The notes beneath the pieces were generated by a model. It made no database searches and was not told where the DNA came from. It was given only the letters and a program-made list of their open reading frames with translations. The translations under genes and the position numbers were made by a program. A DNA stretch of 64,000 nucleotides from Anisus vortex (Eukaryota > Mollusca > Gastropoda > Planorbidae): the NCBI GenBank assembly GCA_949126835.1, contig OX421497.1, positions 12,805,132 to 12,869,131 on the forward strand. Reading direction: 5' to 3'. This document shows, piece after piece, positions 10,030-21,065 of this stretch. Position 1 is the first letter of the stretch; each line of letters opens with the position of its first letter.

Positions 10030-11490
10030 TATACAGTGGCTAGATATATGGTGCCTTATATAGGCTTTGATGCAGGGTACGGGAAATATGTAGAGACTAT
10101 GAGAACACATATTATTGGTGTGCGCAGATAATCTCTAAGCCATTAATTAAATAAAGATAAACAAATCCAAATGAATCGTTGAATCAATTCCAAATACACA
10201 ATATGTAAATATGTAAACTAATGAAACATGCAATACACATAGAACATTTTAATTAACTTTGCCAAAAGAATTGGTTTGAATTGTAGTTGCAGATGTATTA
10301 GTATGTAACATACAGCCACTAGGCAAAGAGAAATGTCTTTTTAAAAGACTCTCTTGTCTCATATCCTCTCAGTGTCTGAGGTAAACTGTTCCATAAAGAA
10401 GGCGCAACAGATTTAAATCAGAACTCCCAGGTACTTCTTTTTGTGTCCATCCAAACTGGGAGTTTTAAAGAGTGACTGTGTTGAAGAGCGCAGTTCCTTT
10501 GATGGCATCATGCTTTGATATAGATCTAAGTTCTCAAAGATAAGAAGGAGCAGTGCCATTTATAGGCCTACATCCGTACGTAATTTTTTTTTTTGTGGTT
10601 TAAGAAAGTAATTAAAGCATTACGGGAATAGACAGTAGTGGCGTAGCATGGACTGCCACGTGGATGGGGGCGCGGGAGCTTATAGTGCACAATTTATAAA
10701 GTGGCTGAAGGGGCACATAATGCAATGTAGAGAGAGGGGGAGTTTACGATGGGGTGGTCATAGCAGGCTTAATTTGAACAATAGTTGCAACGTGAATATT
10801 AGATTAAGTAAATATTTCCAAGTTTGAATTCCTTATTGTTTGAGAAATTTGCATAAGGCACACTGTCTCAAGATATCCTTTTGAAAATAACACACCATTA
10901 ACACAGTAGACGGCAAGTTTAAACTAAAACATAATATGTTCAAAAACATTTCTATGGAAAGCCCAAAGTCATAACAATTTGACACATTATAAATGGACAC
11001 AAAGAGGTATTTTTAAAATACATAGAAAATTTAAACGATTTTTTTAAAAGGTATGCTAATGAAAAATACTAATCTGTTTCAATATATAGGCCTATACATT
11101 TCTTTAGAATTTTTACGATAGGCTACATATACGTAGACCACTAAGAGTACTGCAATTAGATAAAAGTCCAGCACTATTAGCGGCTTCTAAAATAATCTTT
11201 GAATGTTAACTCAATCAATACCTTGTCATGTTGTTCTGCATGTGAATCTTGCTTTTTCACGAATTTAAGACTTACAAATGGAGCCTCGACTTCCATGGGG
11301 TGGACGTTTCCATATTTAATTTCATAAAACATAACATCTCGAATGTCATACCACAACTCCTCTCCTTGGTCTTTAATATTGATAATAAAAGTTATATGTA
11401 AAGTACTATCAAATAATTATAACTCAAGTTCATAATAATTCATAAACATAATGTTGAGTTTTTAAATTTAATTTCACTTTTTAAAAATTT
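10030..11490. other. Intron 1 of copy 1, last part
   Basis: Contains an unclassified repeat-like stretch at about 10240-10600 and a fragment starting AGTAGTGGCGTAGC (about 10626) like the ends of hAT-type elements. From about 11230 it matches the sequence before exon 2 in copy 2 (from about 52950). Confidence 0.45.
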
Positions 11491-11492
11491 AG

Positions 11493-11617
11493 GGCTCCTA
11501 GTACTTGTTTTGGTACATGTTCGAATGGCGACTTTTCTTGGCAGCTACATAAAGACAGACCGTTATGACTCAGAACCGGACTATGCTAGTTGGCCTCTCT
11601 GTGTGGTTGGACTGTGT
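11493..11617 (+). CDS. 4TM gene copy 1, exon 2
   Basis: Acceptor TTTAG before GGCTCC, donor TGT before GTAAGT. Encodes the end of membrane segment 1 (LLVLVLVHVRMATF), a charged loop (KTDRYDSEPDYAS) four residues longer than in copy 2, and the start of segment 2 (WPLCVVGLC). Ends in phase 0. Confidence 0.85.
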
Positions 11618-11736
11618 GTAAGTTATACCCCTTTATATATTTATTTCATTGGTAATTTTTATATTAAAAGAAGAACTATCGATTTGTTTTATTATATTAC
11701 TCTAAATCAACATATTTTGTTTCATAATATTTACAG

Positions 11737-11793
11737 TTCATCATTCCTGGATACTTCGGTCTTCTTTCTGCTTTGATTCAGAATAAAGGATTG
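11737..11793 (+). CDS. 4TM gene copy 1, exon 3
   Basis: 57-nt exon between TTACAG and GTAAGA, phase 0 on both sides, encoding the 19 residues FIIPGYFGLLSALIQNKGL, which differ at three positions from copy 2. Confidence 0.88.
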
Positions 11794-11861
11794 GTAAGAT
11801 AAATAGCTCATTTTTATCAGCATTCAAGTACCTTCTGACACTGTAATCTGTGAACAGTGTA

Positions 11862-12290
11862 CAGACGCCCCTTCTACAAAGAAGATTATTGCGTCCTACG
11901 CTCATCCGTGGTCCGCGTCTAACCTTGCATTTTTATTAGTGTTTTAAATGATGTTAAGTTACTGGTTTTCCTGTTGTTCAGGCAACCCATTCCATGCCCG
12001 TATGCCACTCGGGAAGAAAAAATACTTCTGTGCATTTGTTCTCGCATAAGGTGTTTTTATCCTTATGTTTATTATCTGAGCTTTGCAACAGGTTGTTATT
12101 GGGTTGTATTTCTAAATTAGAGTTTAATGCCTTATGTATTATTACTACTGTACTCTTTGCCCTTCTGTCCTCTAGTGTTTCTAGGTTTAGTGATTTGACT
12201 AATGGTGTCATTCTTGTCAGTTGTGAATATTCGCTAGTAATGAACTGTTTATTTTTAAACATATTTTATGCTTGCGAGCTTTAAATAGTT
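11862..12290 (-). mobile_element. LINE 3' end inside intron 3 (shared with copy 2)
   Basis: The minus-strand frame 11978-12262 shows a reverse transcriptase C-terminal tail: LVKSLNLETLEDRRAK, then a degenerate SFFP...WN-type segment. The untranslated tail (11862-11945) ends in GGACGCAATAATCTTC and related sequence. It lies at the same place, between exons 3 and 4, as the fragment at 54517-54930, so it predates the duplication. Confidence 0.7.
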
Positions 12291-12417
12291 TAGTAACTCG
12301 TTACAGGTAAAATGTTAACCAGTCACTACTGATTGTTACTGTTTTAAAATGTCATTTGATCCAATTTTCTGTTAAAAACAGTAAAAACTTACTGCAAAAT
12401 TGTATTTTTAATTCGAA

Positions 12418-12720
12418 CAAAATTTAAATAAGTATTTAACTAAATTCGAATCAGTATTTAACAAAATTAAAATCGGTGTTTAACAAAACTAAAATCAGTA
12501 TTTAACAAAACTAAAATCAGTATTTAACTAAATTAAAATCAGTATTTAACAAAATTACTATCAATATTTAACTAAATTTCTATCAGTATTTAACCCTTAC
12601 AGTCCCGGGCGCGTATATAGCGGAACTGAAGGCAGCATAGATAGAAGTAGGTCGGTACTGGAAGGGTTAACTAAATTCCATTTAGTATTTAACTAAATTA
12701 TAATCGGTTTGAATTATATG
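12418..12720. repeat. Degenerate tandem repeat of about 22 bp
   Basis: Repeated AATCAGTATTTAACAAAA units with drift, interrupted by the small element at 12590-12670. Copy 2 has only about one unit at 55090-55112. Confidence 0.75.
12590..12670. mobile_element. 81-bp piggyBac-like MITE
   Basis: TTAA at both ends followed by inverted repeats CCCTTACAGT (left) and ACTGGAAGGG (right), 9 of 10 paired. GC-rich centre (CCCGGGCGCG) in an AT-rich intron. Absent from copy 2, so it is a recent insertion into a TATTTAAC repeat unit. Confidence 0.65.
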
Positions 12721-12989
12721 TTGATAGTCAAATACATCATTACACCTTATTCCAATCATTTGGGCATCTTCTTATCCAGTAAGTAAAGAGGGCATTAATC
12801 CTGTTTATTGGCATTGGACCATCAAAAGAAGTTTAAAGTTATCAATGAAATAAATCTGCCGTTCATAAGATAGTCTGGTGGTCAAACACAGTTTTAAGAT
12901 GTTTTAAGTTTGTACATTTGTTTGTTGTTGATTGTCTTTTTTGTTTTTGTTTAGTCTATGTTTAAAATGTGAATATATTATTTCCACAG

Positions 12990-13141
12990 TACATCGCTTC
13001 TATAGTCATCACAATTCTATTGCTCATTATAATGACATGTGTCTCAATATTTGTTGGTGTAGTTATGTTTTTGTTCGGTGATATTAGACGTTGGATTAAT
13101 TCAGAAGACTGTCATGATGTTCATGGAGTTTGCGCCTGCAG
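12990..13141 (+). CDS. 4TM gene copy 1, exon 4
   Basis: Acceptor TTTCCACAG, donor TGCAG before GTAAAG; 152 nt, entering in phase 0 and ending in phase 2. Encodes membrane segment 3 (YIASIVITILLLIIMTCV onwards) and the first half of the polar loop, with cysteines in EDCHDVHGVCAC. Confidence 0.88.
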
Positions 13142-13443
13142 GTAAAGTATACATGACATTAAGGTAAAGTATACATGACATTAAGGTAAAGTATACATGA
13201 CATTAAGGTAAAGTATACATGACATTAAGGTAAAGTATACATGACATTAAGGTAAAGTATACATGACATTAAGGTAAAGTATACATGACATTAAGGTAAA
13301 GTATACATGACATTAAGGTAAAGTATACATGACATTAAGGTAAAGTATACATGACATTAAGGTAAAGTATACATGACATTAAGGTAAAGTATACATGACA
13401 TTAAGGTAAAGTATACATGACATTAAGGTAAAGTATACATGAC
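13142..13443. repeat. 22-bp minisatellite starting at the exon 4 donor, about 14 copies
   Basis: The unit GTAAAGTATACATGACATTA plus AG repeats without visible change. The first base of the first unit is the first base of intron 4. Copy 2 has a single unit at the same place (56101). Confidence 0.97.
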
Positions 13444-13477
13444 AGAACAATTTTTTTTTGTGTGAAACATTTCAAAG

Positions 13478-13740
13478 GTGAGCACAGTGACCGAAAAAAC
13501 AGATTTCGGTTGGAGTAAAGAATGTCCTGGACTCGAATCCTGGTGAAGGCTTTATTCCCGGGACTGGATAGTGTCCCTGAGTCTACCAAGCTCTGATGGG
13601 TACCTGCATTTAGTTGTGGTAAAGTATAAGCAGCCTGGCAGCTGGGTGTTGTGCTGGCCACCACAATCCCATAGTTTGCTTAATAGAATGGTACTTTACC
13701 GGCCCTGTGGATTAATATGGAACAACGGGATACTTTATTT
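13478..13740 (+). repeat. tRNA-derived SINE in intron 4 (shared with copy 2)
   Basis: B-box CTCGAATCCTGG and body match the family; the tRNA-like head is more decayed than elsewhere. The same SINE sits at 56150-56415 in copy 2, so insertion preceded duplication. Confidence 0.8.
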
Positions 13741-15945
13741 TAACATTTCAAACTTGTTTTTGTTTAATAAGAGCCGTCCATAAACGAAACATAAGGGAGG
13801 GATGGAGTTCATACCTTTGTGACGACATGTAACGAAGAATAGTGTGGATGTATCAACGAATCAATGACGTAGCATAAACAATTGTAATATGAATAAATAA
13901 ATAAATATTTGTAAATAAAATTTCTACTTGAACAAGTTTCACTTAATTAACTACAGATGTTCAATCGTTTATTTCATTTGTTTGTTGCAATATTTATAGG
14001 AGGATGTTCAAAATATATCGCGAACAGCTCTTTGTACGTAGACACAAATGAGCACAGTAAAATGAAATTGTATCCAATTATCTTATTGAAGGTTTAATTG
14101 TTCTAACATTTTGTTGGGGAATCACAACATCAATCAACAGATGGCAAAGACACATACAGAGATATGGTAGTAGTTCTATTAGTCACCGATTAGGTGATTT
14201 TGTAAAGTTTAAATGTGTGCCCTGTACTAAGTAGTCTACAATGGAATTTTATGGCAAGCGTAATTCCCAAGCAACTCATTAAAAATGTCAATGGATACGT
14301 TATCACTTTATTTATGTTTTTCTCTGATCTATGCAAATAATTGACAAGTCTCAACAAATATGCATGCATAAAAGGTCGACAAAAAAGACATTTCCGGTTT
14401 TATTCGATCATTTAATTAAAAAACCATATCTGTGTGCTACGTTACTGGTTGTACCAAAAGATGTAGGAGATTAAATTTTATTTCATTTCCAAAAGAAAAA
14501 GATGTATTGACAAGTCTTAACGTGTATGCATGCATAAAAGTTCACAAGAAAAAACATTTCCGGTCGAATTCGATCATTTTATTAGAAACATGTCTGTGTG
14601 CTAAGTTATTGAATTGTACGAACATTTGTTGGAGATTAAAATAACTTTCATTTCCAAAACATGTTTACAAAAGAAAACAATGCATTGTGAAAGTCAGAAG
14701 GGAATAATCACCTTTTTAAAATATCAAACTTATAGAGCGTTCCCAGTAGGCGGAGCTTAAGGTTTTTTTGTGTAAATTTAGTGACGTATTTGTGTAAATA
14801 TAGAACCCACTTGAGGTACAAACCAAACGTGGTGAAAGTGAAGTACTTCTTTATCATGCAAAATTCACATCTGAATATTGGCTATCCTACTCAAAAATAA
14901 GGAGGTAAATAGTAGTACTGTAGATTAATTGATTAATGTGATTAGGCTAGGGCCGGCTAGACCTATTTACACTTTCAATTTCACTTTATAGGCCTACACT
15001 TTTAATGTTTCGTAGGATAGGCTACGATGTCAAGTGATATTGTTGGTGAATAGGCTATCTAGTCAAGTCACTATTAGGCTCACATCGTCTATGATCTATG
15101 TCTATGATAATAATAAAATAGCCTATTTTTTTTAACATACATAATACAGCTTAAATCTTAATAAGACTTAAAACACAACACATCATTTAAAAAAAGCTCG
15201 AGCATATATGAAACTTTATTAATACAGCGGCCATATTTAATTGTACACCATTACTCAAAGTAAACACAAATCACGTGCTTTTTGTCACGGGATTGCAAAC
15301 GCCCTATTGCTGCAAAAGAATTTTTGTTATTCGTTTTTATGAATCTACGAATTTTGTTTTTTAATAACCAAGAAAACGCAACTCTTGACTCATTTATTGT
15401 GTAAACAAATAAAAATTTAACGTCACGCGACTAACACTTGAGTATTAATGATCGCCTGTTCACTTTTGATGTTAAAAACGGATTCCTCATAACTAATATT
15501 GTATCCTTTGTATAATTCTAAAAGACTAGAACTGGCCGTCGAGGTTGAAATCAATTGTCAAACACCAGCAAAAGCATGCTTTTTTTTGTTTATTAGTTTA
15601 AAAATAGAACAGGAAGTTCACGAACATTCGGGTTCAAAAGTTCACGCCTCATTAAGACTTGTCAATAGATTAGCCTAATCACGGAAACAAATAGCACATA
15701 CATTTGTCATACTAAAGTATGGCTTCACTTATCTATAAAATTATATTTCCTAAACGCTGAAATGACTTCCTTTTTATCGTAAAGAATTTGCATTTTTAAA
15801 TTGGTGGTTTATCCTTATAATTTATTTATATGGATTCATGTATACAATCGTAGCTTCCACTTACACCAATTACGACATTAAAATTATAGTGAAGGAAGTG
15901 CCAGATAATTATAATTACTAAATATGCTAACCGCATTTCTTTCAG
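13741..15945. other. Intron 4 of copy 1, remainder
   Basis: The parts at 13750-14350 and 15670-15940 match copy 2 at 56450-57030 and 57030-57810. The stretch 14350-15660 has no counterpart there. A roughly 160-bp internal duplication is seen at 14335-14480 and 14505-14670 (both with CATGCATAAAAG and ACATTTCCGGT). No gene recognised. Confidence 0.5.
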
Positions 15946-16105
15946 AGAGGATGAGTTCCAGCATACTCTGACTTTGACTATGAGCTGTTCTTCATACAAA
16001 ACTGTTAACTCGTTGAGCGTGGCTGTGAGTTTCTTTCTTGTCATCACCTGGGTGTCACATCTGGTTATGGTCATCTTATGCTGCTACTATACATGCTGTG
16101 CAAAG
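15946..16105 (+). CDS. 4TM gene copy 1, exon 5
   Basis: Acceptor TTCTTTCAG, donor GCAAAG before GTAAAG; 160 nt. Encodes the end of the loop (EDEFQHTLTLTMSC), membrane segment 4 (SSYKTVNSLSVAVSFFLV onwards) and the cysteine-rich exit CCYYTCCAK, a likely palmitoylation site by analogy. Two more codons than copy 2. Confidence 0.88.
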
Positions 16106-16795
16106 GTAAAGGCCTTGAGCTTATCCCTTATTATTTCAAGTTATTAAACTATATAATATTTCAAATGTAAAGGCCTTGAGTTGAGCTCTTGTTAAACTAT
16201 ATAATATTTCAAATGTAAAGGCCTTGAGTTGAGCTCTTGTTAAACTATATAATATTTCAAAGGTAAAGGCCTTGAGTTGAGCTCTTATTAAACTATATAA
16301 TATTTCAAAGGTAAAGGCCTTGAGTTGAGCTCTTATTAAACTATATAATATTTCAAAGGTAAAGGCCTTGAGTTGAGCTCTTATTAAACTATATAATATT
16401 TCAAAGGTAAAGGCCTTGAGTTGAGCTCTTATTAAACTATATAATATTTCAAAGGTAAAGGCCTTGAGTTGAGCTCTTATTAAACTATATAATATTTATA
16501 AGGTAAAGGCCTTGAGTTGAGCTCTTATTAAACTATATACTATTTCAAAGGTAAAGGCCTTGAGCTGAGCTCTTGTTAAACTATATAATATTTCAAAGGT
16601 AAAGGCCTTGAGTTGAGCTCTTATTAAACTATATAATATTTCAAAGGCAAAGGCCTTGAGTTGAGCTCTTATTAAACTAGATAATATTTCAAAGGTAAAG
16701 GCATTGAGTTGAGCTCTTGTTAAACTATATACTATTTCAAAGGTAAAGGCCTTGAGTTGAGCTCTTATTAAACTATATAATATTTCAAAGGTTTG
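16106..16795. repeat. 48-bp minisatellite starting at the exon 5 donor, about 14 copies
   Basis: The unit contains GTAAAGGCCTTGAGTTGAGC, then CTCTTATTAAAC, TATATAATATTTC and AAAG. The first unit begins at the first intron base. Each later unit recreates the AAAG-GTAAAG junction. Diverged relatives continue at 17085-17350 and in copy 2 at 57969-58130. Confidence 0.95.
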
Positions 16796-16811
16796 TACAT
16801 TTCTATTTATG

Positions 16812-17082
16812 GGTACGATGGCCGAGCGGCAGAGCGTTTGGATGGCGTACCGACGGTCATAGGTTTAAAATCCTTGTGAAGGCTTGAATTTATTATCGGA
16901 TCTGGATGGTGTCCGTGAGTCTACCCAGTTCTGATGGGTACCTGACTTTAGTTGGGGTAAAGCAAAGACGACTGGGCGTTGTGCTGGTCACATAATCCCC
17001 TAGTATGCCGAGGCCACAGAAACTGGCGAACGCTGCTACCCTGGCCCCATGGATAAATTTGGTCCTACGGGATACTTTACTT
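16812..17082 (+). repeat. tRNA-derived SINE in intron 5, plus strand
   Basis: Near full length with GATGGCCGAGCGGCAGAGCG at the head; the B-box has decayed to AGGTTTAAAATCC. The 3' end reads GGGATACTTTACTTT. Not present in copy 2. Confidence 0.85.
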
Positions 17083-17084
17083 TT

Positions 17085-18880
17085 TTTACATTTCTATCTA
17101 AACAAAGGTCCTTGAGCTTAGCTCTTGTTAAACTATATTCTATGATTAAAGTGTGTACATTTCTATTTTAACTAAGGGCATTGAGCTTGTTAAACTATAT
17201 TATATTTTAAAGGTTTTGCTCACTCCTATTTTATCTAATGGTCTCGAGCTTAGTTCTTGTTAAACTGTATGCTATTTTAAAAGGTTTTGTACATTCCTAT
17301 GTTAACTAAGGCCATCGAGCTTAGCACTTGTTAAGCTGTATATTTTGAAGGTGTTTTAGACTATATTTTATATCTATGTCAACCATTTAATTATTTGAGA
17401 AATATTCCAGAGTAGTTTCTCTCCTAGAGAGCTAATAAATATTTTAAATTAAAATTAAAGTGACTTGGCGTTTTCTGATATTAATGCAGACTAATATTTT
17501 TTTCCACCATACTTAGTATGATGAGGGAATAGTGTGGCCAGCAGGGTGCACAATTTTTTTGCGCACCCACCGGAACGTGCATTATCTGTCCCCAGGACAT
17601 TTACCAATCGTTGGCTAATTAATCTTGGGTCAGGGTCTAATTATCCAATTTTGGTCACATTACATAATAGTGAGTGACGATACATTAGTCCAAAAGGCGC
17701 ATCTCCTCTATCAAGATGACAAGGGGTGTGTATATCATCTTATTGTAGTTTTTGTGTGTAAATGTTTTAGTTCTGCCATCAACAAATGTTAATACTTGCT
17801 ATAAGTCCAACTTTTTGAAAATCACACCTTAATTCATATACGTCTTTACTCCTTAACATCCGGAAATTCACTGGCTTTCTAGTCAAACACACTTGACAAA
17901 ATCTCTTTCAAAATCACTTCTAGCACGCATTCATAAAGCAAGATTCACGTTTTAAGCAAGCGTCTTAATCTAACTGCGCAAACAAAACAATCATGATTGA
18001 TTTTAATAAATGACATAACTCATGCTGCTTGATAGTTGACTTATTATTATTGGTTATTTCCTTATGACCATATATTGAATTAGTACGTTAATTATTAAAT
18101 ACATTATAATTGCATTTATTCCTTTACATTGTGTTGCTTTTGGAAATGTCTCGCTAGTTCATGTAGAGTTATTTATTTATATTTCATTTTGGCGAAGAGA
18201 GTATTTTTGTGGCTATTTATTATGACGTAATGACACCAATATGCTTTCTCGTAGTCTCTACAATTTTCTAGTACGTATTATTTTCTTGTGCAGTCTGAAA
18301 ACTTTGAGAAAATCCGTTTTAGAACTTTTTACACCAAAAACTATCTATTGCACGCAGGGATTTCAATAGGTTGATTTTTTGTTAGCTACAAAGAATCTTT
18401 TTATTATTAACCAGTGAAGTTGAATGTTATTATTGTACATAAGTTCAAGCATTAAATTCTTCTTTAAACATTCATCGAGTGGCTTGAGGGTATTATTTCA
18501 TAGTTATCAAGATCCTAGACTCGGATTTGTATAATGTTGACTAGATATGTCGTTGTATCGCTGAGATGGGATGCTCGACACAGGGTGAATCGACCTAAAT
18601 CAACCTTTTTCCCAAAGCCAACCTTGAATCTCCCAAGATGGCATTTTACTATCACAAAGACGAGTGATTCAACAGCCGTGGTCACTGAAGTCTATGATGT
18701 TATTAAAAACAACAACAGGGCACTGCGCAAGGATAGTTCGTCACGCGTGGTTGATTTTTCGGACGGCATTTAGCCCGTGCCCATAACCAGTCGGTCGGGT
18801 AAACGCCTTGTTATTATTAAGTGGAGTAAATTTAAAGTGAAAATACGAAATAAATCTTTGTGAACCAATTGATTTCATGC
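17085..18880. other. Intron 5 of copy 1, middle part
   Basis: Matches 58000-60050 in copy 2. A block at 17500-17740, including GTGCACAATTTTTTTGCGCA, is well conserved between copies but has no shared open frame. The open frame at 18534-18773 has an in-frame stop in copy 2, so no exon is called. Confidence 0.5.
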
Positions 18881-18893
18881 AAATTTTCAAGTT

Positions 18894-19180
18894 TACATTA
18901 TCACACTTACGTTATCACACTTACATTATCACACTTACATTATCACACTTACATTATCACACTTACATTATCACACTTACATTATCACACTTACATTATC
19001 ACACTTACATTATCACACTTACATTATCACACTTACATTATCACACTTACATTATCACACTTACATTATCACACTTACATTATCACACTTACATTATCAC
19101 ACTTACATTATCACACTTACATTATCACACTTACATTATCACACTTACATTATCACACTTACATTATCACACTTACGAGG
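18894..19180. repeat. 14-bp minisatellite, about 20 copies
   Basis: ACATTATCACACTT repeats essentially perfectly (one early ACGTTATC variant). The corresponding place in copy 2 (60045-60056) has one unit, so the array grew after duplication. Long reading frames across it are artefacts of 42-nt periodicity. Confidence 0.97.
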
Positions 19181-19207
19181 CTCAGCTGTAAGTAAAAAGT
19201 TATTGAT

Positions 19208-19400
19208 CATAGGGCCAGTTTCAGTGGCCATGGCACACTAGCGGGTGTGTGGCCAGCCTAGCCGCCTTACTTTACCCCATTTAATGACCTAAAAGACACC
19301 CTCGAGTCTAAGGAAAAAGTCATAGTCTTTACCAGGATTCGAACCCAGGACCTTCAGTACGCTAGCCGAACGCGCTTCTGCTCAGCCACGTGCCCCCAGA
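19208..19400 (-). repeat. tRNA-derived SINE (shared with copy 2)
   Basis: Minus-strand copy with GGGTTCGAATCCTGG B-box and GCTAGCCGAACGCGC. Its counterpart at 60085-60235 in copy 2 is truncated. Confidence 0.75.
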
Positions 19401-19637
19401 CCGTAGTTTAGGTCCCATCAGGACTGATTCCGATTCTAGGTTAGTTGTGGTCCACCCTTCTAGCACTAGTTTCAGTTGTGTTTCAGCTTATTGGTAGTTG
19501 CCTTTCGGAACCGACTTCAGTTTCATACTGGCCTGTCTCCTAACCCCAGTACCGTTAACCAGCATGCTGGAGACTACATTAAAATGCTAGAGAATTTTTC
19601 TGCTGTAGCTATCAAAACCTTTTTTGACTCTCCACAG

Positions 19638-19805
19638 ACTGGAGGTTCCCAAGGCTTCGTAATTACCACAAACCAACAGCAGCCAATGATAGTTTTGAAC
19701 CAGAACACCTCGTCTGCATCTGCACAAAACCTGCCGCCGACAAACCTATCCTCTTGGCAATCTTTGGATCAGGCGGCCCCAAATATCGTGTTGACTGGAG
19801 TCTAA
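19638..19805 (+). CDS. 4TM gene copy 1, exon 6 (C-terminal tail and stop)
   Basis: Acceptor TTTTTTGACTCTCCACAG; 168 nt including TAA, phase 0 with exon 5. Encodes a 55-residue hydrophilic tail with TTNQQQPMIVLNQNTSS and ending QAAPNIVLTGV. Reading 5' of the acceptor is open by chance; the equal length and the acceptor in both copies fix the exon. A hairpin TTGAAG...CTTCAA just after the stop is kept in both copies. Confidence 0.85.
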   Translation, partial: TGGSQGFVITTNQQQPMIVLNQNTSSASAQNLPPTNLSSWQSLDQAAPNIVLTGV

Positions 19806-19960
19806 GAAGTTGAAGATACTACTTCTTCAAACATCTCCTACCTGTTTTGTTTTATATATCGTATCTCTGTGTGTTTCGTTTGTCTATGCTATAAAAAAAT
19901 TAGTGCTATAAAAGTACTTGGAGTACGGTAGTTAACGAGCCATACTAAGTAGCTTAACAT

Positions 19961-20100
19961 GGGTCGGCAACCATTTGATAAAAGTGTGCCAAAGTAGGAT
20001 TTTTAATTCCCTCAGCGTGCCAACTGCCTAAAACTCATTCTCATCTAGCCCTAAATGTTTTGTAGAAGATATTTGAATTGCCGTAGGCTGTCGACCCCTG
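19961..20100. mobile_element. hAT-like MITE (shared with copy 2)
   Basis: Starts GGGTCGGCAACC and ends with a decayed inverse, GGCTGTCGACCCCTG. The copy 2 relative at 63031-63233 is longer. Located just downstream of the last exon in both copies. Confidence 0.6.
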
Positions 20101-20124
20101 GCCTAATGTACACACTGTAAAGTA

Positions 20125-20385
20125 AGGTATTCCGTCAAACCAAATTGATACATAGTGCCAGTGGAGCAGCCTTCACCAGTTTCTGTGGATAAAAATATTA
20201 GAGGATAGTGTGGCCAGCACAATGCCAAGCCTCACTTTACTTTTCCTTACTAAAGTCAGGTACTCATCAGAAATGTGTAGACTCGGACAACAACATCCAG
20301 AAAAAATCCTAGCCTTTACCAGGATTCGAACACAGGACCTTCGGTACGCGCTGCCGCTCGTCCACCGTGCCCCTCTCTGCGAGTC
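20125..20385 (-). repeat. tRNA-derived SINE (shared with copy 2)
   Basis: Minus-strand copy, B-box TGTTCGAATCCTGG. Its partner is at 63460-63715. Homology between the two duplicated blocks fades right after it (about 20442 and 63780). Confidence 0.8.
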
Positions 20386-20924
20386 AGTTCCTTAAATAAA
20401 GCGATTCTGTCATCTTGATGCCTAATAACCCATTAGTTTATACTTGTATGTTAATAATTAAATGTTCATTTTGTATTCTTATTAAACAGTCTTCCATTGT
20501 AAAGTTCCTCGGTATTCTGCTTGTTTATTTCATTCCTTCATCCATTATTTGTATTCACTTGATTGATTTATTTACACATGTAATTAGCCATTAGATGTAA
20601 TCGATTTTATCATAATCTTAATGTGAATAAATATAAACTTCAGAATATTACATTACGCCAATATTGCATTGAGTATTAAAATCAATCTCAGTTGTCATTA
20701 TGAATGTAAAAGTATAGTTACCAGTTACCAGCTACAGATTACCTTCGTTAGAGCCTCGAACAGATAAATGGATTAATATTGTTTTGTCGTTAAGAAACAC
20801 AGCACAATAAAAGGAGAACCCATTTAGACAAAACTTGCCAAACTGCTATGTGACATGTGAATATAAATTAAAAAAAGATAAATAATAGTTATTTAAATAG
20901 CTCTTTTATTCATGCTATTATATT

Positions 20925-21065
20925 TGGCGTGCTCAATGCGGTCTATGAGATATTTACGTCCACTAGGCCCAGAACTCTTGCAGGGCGGCAGGGATTGTCG
21001 GCGGCAGGGCTAGAACCAGGGCTGTTTTGTTGACACTCCATTGAACTGAGACCAGCCGGCATAAG
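20925..21065 (-). repeat. Second tRNA-like SINE family, fragment
   Basis: ACGTCCACTAGGCCCAGAAC followed by a GGCGGCAGGG region matches the repeat at 58145-58285. On the minus strand it reads as a tRNA-type promoter region. Degenerate. Confidence 0.5.

Larger units (their letters stand above)
7484..19805 (+). pseudogene. Four-transmembrane MS4A/CD20-like gene, copy 1 (six exons, exon 1 frameshifted)
   Basis: Copy 1 of the duplicated gene. Exons 7484-7557, 11493-11617, 11737-11793, 12990-13141, 15946-16105 and 19638-19805 all have GT/AG borders, and phases from exon 2 onward match copy 2. Exon 1 is 74 nt instead of 73: the A run at 7505-7512 has 8 A where copy 2 has 7, so translation from the ATG at 7484 leaves the frame, and an in-frame TGA just upstream rules out another local start. 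Exon 2 is 12 nt longer and exon 5 six nt longer than in copy 2. Apart from exon 1 nothing is broken, so either the gene is very recently dead or the extra A is a sequencing error. Two introns have expanded minisatellites starting at their 5' splice sites. Confidence 0.75.

Noticed and set aside
18534..18773. 79-codon open frame considered as an extra exon of gene copy 1
   Set aside because: The matching sequence in copy 2 (59694-59930) has frame breaks and a stop, and exons 5 and 6 already join in phase.
18860..19195. HLHYHTYIITLT repeat frames
   Set aside because: By-product of the 14-bp minisatellite, present as one unit in the paralogous intron.
19476..19637. Upstream part of the open frame that runs into exon 6 as coding sequence
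   Set aside because: A strong polypyrimidine tract and CAG precede 19638, the phase matches exon 5, and the upstream sequence is not open in the same way in copy 2.
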